Source: an uncultured bacterium
GTDB lineage: Bacteria > Patescibacteriota > Patescibacteriia > CAIQCM01
Direction of reading: 5' to 3'
Assembly: GCA_903870305.1 (NCBI GenBank)
Contig: CAIQCM010000027.1
Location: forward strand, 1 to 8,312
DNA length: 8,312 bases
Of the stretch, positions 4,203 to 8,312 are shown one piece after another. The position numbers and the translations under genes were made by a program. Below the pieces are notes generated by a model. That model searched no databases, was not told the DNA's origin, and was given only the letters and a program-made list of their open reading frames with translations. Each line of letters starts with the position of its first letter. Within the stretch, counting starts at the first letter, position 1.

Positions 4203-4500
4203 GTTAGCAAAGGAGGATGTCATGTCGCTCTAACGTGTTCTTTGTCGAAATACGTCCCGGGACAACATACAGCAACAGAAACAAGAAAAGAGTCCATGTG
4301 GAAATTATTGCAAAAGAGACGTCTTGCTTCGAATCGAAGCACCAAAAAACGAAAAATGCGGCCGATCCGAACGGTTAAGGTGTAATGACTCTGCACCAAA
4401 AACCAATGTTGCTGATTGCCAACCTTTCGCAAGGAGTAAGCGATGGCAAACTAGTCCCGGAAGACACCCGACCCCACTAAAGGCGGGTGTTTTCTTATTT
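4203..4500 (+). other. Short plus-strand transcription unit with minimal frames
   Basis: This is a roughly 295-nt transcript bounded by a strong promoter and an intrinsic terminator. AGGAGG at 4211-4216 is ideally spaced for the ATG at 4222, but that frame is ATG TCG CTC TAA. AAGGAG at 4431-4436 is ideally spaced for the ATG at 4443, whose frame is ATG GCA AAC TAG. Other readings: a 53-codon frame at 4217-4378, whose ATG touches the SD; a 29-codon, very basic frame at 4296-4385; and a 31-codon frame at 4385-4480 overlapping the previous stop as TAATG and ending inside the terminator. Hairpins: GCTTCG/CGAAGC near 4326-4340 and a GTCCCGGGAC palindrome near 4253-4262. It could be a small regulatory RNA or a pair of small-protein genes; I cannot decide. 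Confidence 0.55.
4464..4500 (+). terminator. Terminator of the short plus-strand unit
   Basis: ACACCCG (4464-4470) pairs with CGGGTGT (4484-4490), followed by TTTCTTATTT. Its T tract overlaps the stop codon of the convergent TrmB-like gene. Confidence 0.8.
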
Positions 4501-5247
4501 TCTTGTAAAATTTCTTTTTGCTTCCTTAAGTGATATTTCAAAAAGTATTCGCATGGCGGCGGCCATTTTACCGTCTTCAATTATTACTGTTTGCATTTTT
4601 TCACCAAAAGAAACAAGGACGATCGTATTTCCATATACGGTGATGTCCGCGCCAAAGCCGATGAATTCTTTTGGCAGGGCGTAGACCTCTGAGTTCGGTC
4701 TGGCGCTGATGATCGGTTCGGTATACATCGCCTTAAGAAAAGAATTTGTTTTTATAAGGTGTTTTCTAACCGGCCCCAGGTCTTCTTCCGAATTTAAAAC
4801 CCTTAAGAGCGCTTCGCGGTCGGTCAGCTCGTGGATCATTTTGGGGTTCTCTTTTCCCAGGTCGACCAAATATGCGCGCAGGCCTTCTTTCCCTTCAAGC
4901 ACCCTTACCGACGGTCGTTCACCGCCCACGCGCATGGCAAGCTCCGGCAACGCCGTTTCCAGGTCTTTAATGTGTTCGTTCATCTCGTTCTCGCGGCGCT
5001 TGGCGTAAGCTAAGAGTTTTTCCGGCCGCTCGGCCGAATAAAACCGCTTCTTGCCGACAAGCGTACTGCTCATGATCCCGCGTTCGGTAAGCGCATCAAT
5101 CGCCACATAAATAGCTTGCCGCGAGAGCTGGGCGCGCTTCGTGAGATCAATGACCGTACTGGGCCCAAGCGCAAGCGCCGTTAAATACGTTTTTATTTCG
5201 CTCTCTAAAAACCCAAGCGATTTGAGGATGGGGGATATGTCTTTCAT
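4495..5247 (-). CDS. TrmB-family transcriptional regulator
   Basis: The product has 250 residues, usual for TrmB-like regulators with a C-terminal effector region. Residues about 10-60 form the winged-helix DNA-binding domain: LGFLESEIKTYLTAL, then a recognition helix around LSRQAIYVAIDALTERG. The next segment (RFYSAERPEKLLAYAKRREN, then NEHIKDLETALPEL) is the expected wing plus coiled-coil dimerisation helix. The C-terminal half (from VRVLEGKEGLRAYL) matches the general TrmB C-terminal type, but I cannot name a ligand. The start is the ATG at 5245-5247; a longer frame begins at 5286 but would run through the promoter. There is no SD, and an extended -10 lies only 8 nt upstream, so the mRNA is probably leaderless. 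Its 3' end converges with the plus-strand unit at 4203-4500, and its message may run antisense through it to 4111. Targets unknown. Confidence 0.85.
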   Translation of the reverse strand: MKDISPILKSLGFLESEIKTYLTALALGPSTVIDLTKRAQLSRQAIYVAIDALTERGIMSSTLVGKKRFYSAERPEKLLAYAKRRENEMNEHIKDLETALPELAMRVGGERPSVRVLEGKEGLRAYLVDLGKENPKMIHELTDREALLRVLNSEEDLGPVRKHLIKTNSFLKAMYTEPIISARPNSEVYALPKEFIGFGADITVYGNTIVLVSFGEKMQTVIIEDGKMAAAMRILFEISLKEAKRNFTRK

Positions 5248-5255
5248 ACGGTCAT

Positions 5256-5264
5256 ATTCTATCA
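5256..5264 (-). promoter_or_regulatory. Extended -10 of the TrmB-like gene
   Basis: TGATAGAAT on the minus strand (TG-n-TAGAAT) ends 8 nt before the ATG, placing the transcription start at or next to the start codon. The -35 is poor (TTGATG at a 19-nt spacing). Confidence 0.6.
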
Positions 5265-5284
5265 CAAGAACGGCGGAGAACATC

Positions 5285-5312
5285 AAATTTAAAACCCCTG
5301 CCGGACAGGGGT
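5285..5312 (-). terminator. Terminator of the tRNA-like gene
   Basis: ACCCCTG/CAGGGGT (5312-5306 with 5300-5294), loop TCCGG, followed by TTTAAATTT on the minus strand. It starts 4 nt past the CCA. Confidence 0.8.
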
Positions 5313-5315
5313 GTG

Positions 5316-5450
5316 TGGTGGGCGGACGGGATTCGAACCCGTGTCCTCGCTAATGGAAATAGCGCGCTCGCAACCATCGCTGGCTTCCAACCAGTCGCCC
5401 TAGGGCTTGTTAACCCTTTGGACCGACGCGACATCTAAGCTAGCCGCCCC
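5316..5450 (-). tRNA. Interrupted tRNA-like gene, anticodon arm reads UCC (Gly)
   Basis: Read on the minus strand, the 3' half is a textbook tRNA: D-stem strand GAGC, anticodon arm CGCTA-TTTCCAT-TAGCG with anticodon TCC (5357-5355), 5-nt variable loop AGGAC, T arm ACGGG-TTCGAAT-CCCGT, then CCGCCCACCA. The 5' part GGGGCGG (5450-5444) pairs with CCGCCC, and TAGCTTAGATG supplies the other D-stem strand GCTT. Between the halves of the D loop are about 57 extra nt (5431-5375), flanked by a GATG repeat. The insert can fold as GTCGC/GCGAC, AGGG/CCCT and CTGG/CCAG. The 3' acceptor strand is also one C shorter than a perfect match, so either pair 1-72 is mismatched or the stem is 6 bp. A promoter and a terminator bracket it, so it is probably transcribed. 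It may be a functional tRNA with a removable insert, a degenerate tRNA, or a tRNA-like RNA. Gly identity rests on the anticodon only. Confidence 0.6.
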
Positions 5451-5466
5451 AAAAGAACGTGAGATG

Positions 5467-5495
5467 AACTTAAACCAGTTTGACCAAGCCGTCAA
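5467..5495 (-). promoter_or_regulatory. Promoter of the tRNA-like gene
   Basis: The minus-strand -35 is TTGACG (5495-5490) and the -10-like sequence is TAAGTT (5472-5467), spaced 17 nt, giving a short leader before 5450. Confidence 0.5.
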
Positions 5496-5497
5496 GA

Positions 5498-5526
5498 AAA
5501 CAAAAAGACCCCTTTTGAACGGAGTC
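5498..5526 (-). terminator. Second terminator downstream of dnaN
   Basis: GACTCC (5526-5521) pairs with GGGGTC (5512-5507), one T-G pair, followed by TTTTTGTTTT on the minus strand. Confidence 0.7.
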
Positions 5527-5542
5527 GTTTTGCTTGGAAATT

Positions 5543-5563
5543 GGTTCTTGGTTCTTGGTTCTT
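5543..5563. repeat. Three tandem copies of GGTTCTT
   Basis: Three exact 7-bp units lie between the two dnaN terminators. No role is evident; copy number could vary between strains. Confidence 0.7.
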
Positions 5564-5611
5564 AAAACAATAAAAACAGCGCCCGGTCAGGGGCGCTGTT
5601 TTTATTGTTTT
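5564..5611. terminator. Long inverted-repeat terminator at the dnaN 3' end
   Basis: Perfect 21-bp arms (5564-5584 with 5591-5611) have a CAGCGCCC/GGGCGCTG core and A/T tracts on both sides, so the element can work in either direction. The dnaN stop codon (5602-5604) lies inside one arm. Confidence 0.85.
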
Positions 5612-6717
5612 ATTGGCATCACGATGTAGAGGAAGCCGGCGGCGGGGTCGTCGGGGCGGATCAAGACGGCGGAGTTGCCGTCGGAGAGCCCGATCGAGAT
5701 CTTTTCGTGGGTGATCGCATTCAAGCCATCAAGCAGGTAGCGATAATTGAGCGTCACGAGCGCGTCGGCGCCTTTGACCACGCATGGCACGTCCACCGTT
5801 TGTTCGCCGGTCTGCGCGTCGCGGCCAACGACCGTGATCATGTTGTTCGCCTTGTTCACGCGGAGCTGGACATCATTCAATCCATTGCGGCTAAAGAGTC
5901 CGGCCGAGCGAGCGGCCCTGGAAAGCGCGAGACGGTCGATCAATACCTCGGACTCGGTCTTTTCCGGAATGATCTGTTTGTAGTCGGGGTAGCGGCCCTC
6001 GATCACGCGCGAAGAAATAACTGTGTTGCCCGAAGAAAAACCCACCTGGTTTTCACCGATCGAAATTTCGATCGTATCCTCACCCTCTTCAAGCAATCCC
6101 AAAACGCGCAACAATTCGTGCGCCGTCTTCGCCGGCACAATAACATCCCCGGCCGCTCCCGTGCCCTGGGAGGCGAGTTGGCGCTCCGAAAGGCGATAGC
6201 TGTCGGTGGCGGCGAGTGATAGCGTCCCGGCGCCGTTCCATGAGAAAAGCACGCCGGAAATTTCCGGTCGCGTTTCCGAAGGCGAAGCGGCAAAAACCAC
6301 TTGTTGCAATCCATTCCGCAAAACCTCGACATTCACCGAGATCGTCGTGATCGCCGTCACGGTTGGAATAAGCGGGAACTCGGCCGCGGCAATGCCGCGG
6401 ATCTGCGTTTTTACATTCTTGCAAGAAATAGCAAGCGCGCCGTTAACCACTGAACATTCCACATGATCGTTCGGTAGTAGGGTGACAAAATCCGCGAACA
6501 ATTTGGCGGGAACGGTAAAATCGCCATCCTCATCAACCTTGCCGCGCAAGATCGAGGAAACAGCCAACTCTAAATTCGTTGTTTGCAACTTTATCGTCTT
6601 CCCATCGATCTTCACTAACACATGCGAGAGGATCGGGAGCGTCACCGATTTATTGGCCAAGTGACCAACGATCGATAATCCGCGCGCCAGGTTCTCTTGT
6701 GTACATATATATTTCAT
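5602..6717 (-). CDS. dnaN: DNA polymerase III sliding clamp, beta subunit
   Basis: This is the ring-shaped processivity clamp that tethers replicative polymerase and other clamp-binding proteins to DNA. The 371 residues match the usual length for three clamp domains of about 120 residues each. Diagnostic stretches include TLPILSHVLV near residue 30, FPLIP near 115, the segment around residue 140-180 with RPEISGVLF and LAATDSYRL, EGRYPDYKQIIP in the middle, and the C terminus YIVMPIKQ, which forms part of the partner-binding pocket. The ATG at 6715-6717 starts the conserved MKYICTQENL; no SD is visible upstream. It follows dnaA in the common dnaA-dnaN order, separated by the probable origin. 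Its stop lies within a strong terminator, so it is not co-transcribed with the genes beyond. Confidence 0.97.
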   Translation of the reverse strand: MKYICTQENLARGLSIVGHLANKSVTLPILSHVLVKIDGKTIKLQTTNLELAVSSILRGKVDEDGDFTVPAKLFADFVTLLPNDHVECSVVNGALAISCKNVKTQIRGIAAAEFPLIPTVTAITTISVNVEVLRNGLQQVVFAASPSETRPEISGVLFSWNGAGTLSLAATDSYRLSERQLASQGTGAAGDVIVPAKTAHELLRVLGLLEEGEDTIEISIGENQVGFSSGNTVISSRVIEGRYPDYKQIIPEKTESEVLIDRLALSRAARSAGLFSRNGLNDVQLRVNKANNMITVVGRDAQTGEQTVDVPCVVKGADALVTLNYRYLLDGLNAITHEKISIGLSDGNSAVLIRPDDPAAGFLYIVMPIKQ

Positions 6718-6913
6718 AGTGGTCGTAGTAGGGGGTGTGGATTGAGTGGATGCGACTTAATGAAGCGATAATTTTGGTGGACAGAATGTGTTGGTCGGTG
6801 GGTGAATTGGGGAAGAGAGAAAAAGAGGTCGTCGTGGCTGCGGATAAACAGTGCGTACCCCATCATGTTATTAACGCCCTGCCCCTAGCTTATCCCCGCG
6901 CTATCCCCAGAAA
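6718..6913. other. Probable replication origin (oriC) in the dnaA-dnaN gap
   Basis: No gene is seen in these 196 bp. DnaA-box-like nonamers (consensus TTATCCACA) are TGTGGATTG (6736-6744, 7/9, reversed), TGCGGATAA (6839-6847, 8/9, reversed), TTATCCCCG (6890-6898, 7/9) and CTATCCCCA (6901-6909, 7/9). The last two are direct and 11 bp apart. Position between dnaA and dnaN is a common oriC site. None of the boxes is perfect, and the unwinding element is not obvious. Confidence 0.5.
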
Positions 6914-8299
6914 TTACGCGGTCTGTGAATATATTTTTTCTTTCAACACCTCAAGATCTTGTTTCAACTTCAGGTCCTCGTCTTTGTTATGACTCACCTT
7001 GTCAAAGGCGTGCATGGCGGTGGTGTGGTCGCGGCCGCCGACCTCGACGCCGATTGCCGGGTACGAGACCTTTAGTTCTTGGCGAAGAATGTACATGGCC
7101 ACTTGGCGCGGGTGGGCCAGGCGTTTTTCGCGCGAGGCGCCCAAAAGCTCGGCCATTGGTACATCGAAATACTCGGCGACAATGGCCAAAACCTGTTTTG
7201 GCGTGGTCGAACGCTTGCCGGCCGAGGACGAGAATGATTGCAGGATCTGTTTAACGAATTCAACGCTTGGCTTGATGTTCCGCAGCTGGCAATTGGCCAT
7301 GATCTTAATAAGTGCGCCCTCAAGTTCGCGGATGTTCGAGGTGACTGTCGTGGCCACGGCGTTCAAAATTTCGCGATCAATGGGGAAGTTCTTCTCTTTG
7401 CATTTTGCTTCCAAAATGGCGATGCGTGTTTCAAAGTCCGGCTGGCCAATGTCGGAGGTGAGTCCCCATTCAAGGCGCGAAAGCAGGCGTTCCTCGGCCA
7501 AAATGGCCTTGGGCGGACGGTCGGAGGTCAAAATGATCTGTTTGTTGGTCTGGTGCAGGTGGTTAAAGGTGTTGAAAAACTCCTCTTGGGTTTCTTTTTT
7601 TCCGGCAATGAACTGAATGTCGTCGATCATGAGGAGGTCGACATTGCGGTATTGGTCGCGGAACTCTTTGGCGCGGCCGGAGCGGACCGATTGGATAAAG
7701 TCGTTGGTAAAACGTTCGCAGGTGCAATAAAGAACGCGGGTTTGCGGCAGGCGCGCGATGATCGCGTTCCCGACCGCTTGCATGAGGTGCGTCTTGCCGA
7801 GCCCGACGCCGCCATAGAGAAAAAGCGGATTGTAAATTTGTCCCGGGCGGTCGACGATCGCCTTGGCCGCGGCGCTCGCCATCTCATTCTGCTTGCCGAC
7901 GATGAACGATTCAAAGGTGTATTTCGGGTTCATGCCAAAAACATTGGTCGGGTCCTGGGAAAATGACGTTTTTTGCGAAGCCGGCGCGGCGGTGGCGGTG
8001 AAACTATCGATCGGGCGGCTCACGTCCATGACGGGCGAAGCCGAGATGGGGCGAGCATCGACCTGGTAGAGGACATTCTTAACGTTTCCGGATGATGCGT
8101 GCGAAAGCGCTTTCAAAATTGCCGCGTGATACTTTTTTTCAAACCATGTCTTTGTAAAAGTGTTGGGAACGGCGATTGTCGCGGCGCCCTCGTCCAGAGC
8201 GAGCAAGCCCGTTTGTTTGAACCAGGTGGTAAAATTCGCCTTTGAGAGAGTGAGTTCAAGCTCTCCAAGGGCCGCTTGCCAAACTTCCTGGTAATTCAT
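6914..8299 (-). CDS. dnaA: Chromosomal replication initiator DnaA
   Basis: This AAA+ ATPase binds DnaA boxes, opens oriC and helps load the helicase. The 461-residue length is normal. Domain I is at about 1-80 (WQAALGELE, FTTWFKQT), followed by a short linker (about 81-125). The AAA+ core has Walker A GGVGLGKTH (163-171), Walker B LLMIDD (222-227), sensor 1 LTSDRPP (257-263), the arginine-finger box RLLSRLEWGL (271-280; Leu where many DnaA have Phe) and sensor 2 NIRELEGAL (322-330). Domain IV carries the DNA-binding signature GGRDHTTAMHAFDKV (421-435). The ATG at 8297-8299 begins the conserved N terminus; only 13 nt are visible upstream and show no SD. dnaN lies downstream on the same strand. 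Confidence 0.98.
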   Translation of the reverse strand: MNYQEVWQAALGELELTLSKANFTTWFKQTGLLALDEGAATIAVPNTFTKTWFEKKYHAAILKALSHASSGNVKNVLYQVDARPISASPVMDVSRPIDSFTATAAPASQKTSFSQDPTNVFGMNPKYTFESFIVGKQNEMASAAAKAIVDRPGQIYNPLFLYGGVGLGKTHLMQAVGNAIIARLPQTRVLYCTCERFTNDFIQSVRSGRAKEFRDQYRNVDLLMIDDIQFIAGKKETQEEFFNTFNHLHQTNKQIILTSDRPPKAILAEERLLSRLEWGLTSDIGQPDFETRIAILEAKCKEKNFPIDREILNAVATTVTSNIRELEGALIKIMANCQLRNIKPSVEFVKQILQSFSSSAGKRSTTPKQVLAIVAEYFDVPMAELLGASREKRLAHPRQVAMYILRQELKVSYPAIGVEVGGRDHTTAMHAFDKVSHNKDEDLKLKQDLEVLKEKIYSQTA

Positions 8300-8312
8300 A
8301 TATATATGTAAA

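Noticed and set aside
4179..4385. Plus-strand 68-codon frame read from its first ATG
   Set aside because: That ATG lies between the -35 and -10 of the promoter, so it cannot be on the transcript; only its distal part is considered.
5380..5394. Reading the CTGG-TTGGAAG-CCAG hairpin as a tRNA-Ser(GGA) anticodon arm
   Set aside because: No D arm or class II variable arm fits around it, whereas CGCTA-TTTCCAT-TAGCG gives a complete class I 3' half next to the T arm.
5605..6219. Long plus-strand frames over dnaN, and similarly 6999-7966 over dnaA
   Set aside because: They are antisense shadows of well-identified genes, without SDs.
1..8312. CRISPR array, rRNA genes or insertion sequences
   Set aside because: No regularly spaced direct repeats, rRNA signatures or transposase-like frames were seen.

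Overview
The window carries a bacterial chromosomal replication locus (dnaA, dnaN, a probable origin between them) next to an accessory tract of small unrecognised genes. The organism is most likely a member of the Candidate Phyla Radiation/Patescibacteria, perhaps Parcubacteria. This is inferred from the DnaA, DnaN and TrmB-like protein types, start codons without a visible Shine-Dalgarno (SD) site at dnaN and the trmB-like gene, and many short orphan genes. TGA ends several genes, so the standard code applies and recoded lineages (UGA = Gly) are unlikely. The lineage call is an inference, not a demonstrated placement.

Layout, right to left because most genes are on the minus strand. dnaA (6914-8299) and dnaN (5602-6717) flank a 196-bp gap with DnaA-box-like sites. 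dnaN ends inside a long inverted-repeat terminator followed by a second terminator. Next comes a 135-nt tRNA-like gene (5316-5450) with its own promoter and terminator; its acceptor, anticodon and T arms are recognisable, but about 57 nt interrupt the D loop. A TrmB-family regulator gene (4495-5247) follows, with an extended -10 so close to the start that its mRNA is probably leaderless. A short convergent plus-strand transcription unit (promoter 4168-4196, terminator 4464-4500) lies against its 3' end.

From a minus-strand promoter at 3993-4021, four small unrecognised genes run leftward (3517-3717, 2852-3157, 2183-2527, 1517-1933), followed 29 nt later by a one-piece tmRNA gene (ssrA, 1145-1487) and a terminator at 1064-1094. 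The most interesting feature is a three-hairpin element repeated immediately upstream of three of these genes (1934-2057, 2528-2678, 3158-3304). Its stems change sequence but keep pairing, while internal and apical loop bases, inter-stem spacing and the approach to the SD are conserved. This looks like an undescribed cis-acting structured RNA. The fourth gene has a differently sequenced but also heavily structured leader.

Left of ssrA, a separately promoted gene (553-942) encodes a probable paralogue of the gene just upstream of ssrA; both share a C-terminal HxxxCxxC motif. The left edge holds the 3' end of an unidentified plus-strand gene, its terminator and a small palindromic repeat. By homology with E. 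coli, the tmRNA resume codon is followed by only one more codon before a stop, which is a second point worth checking.
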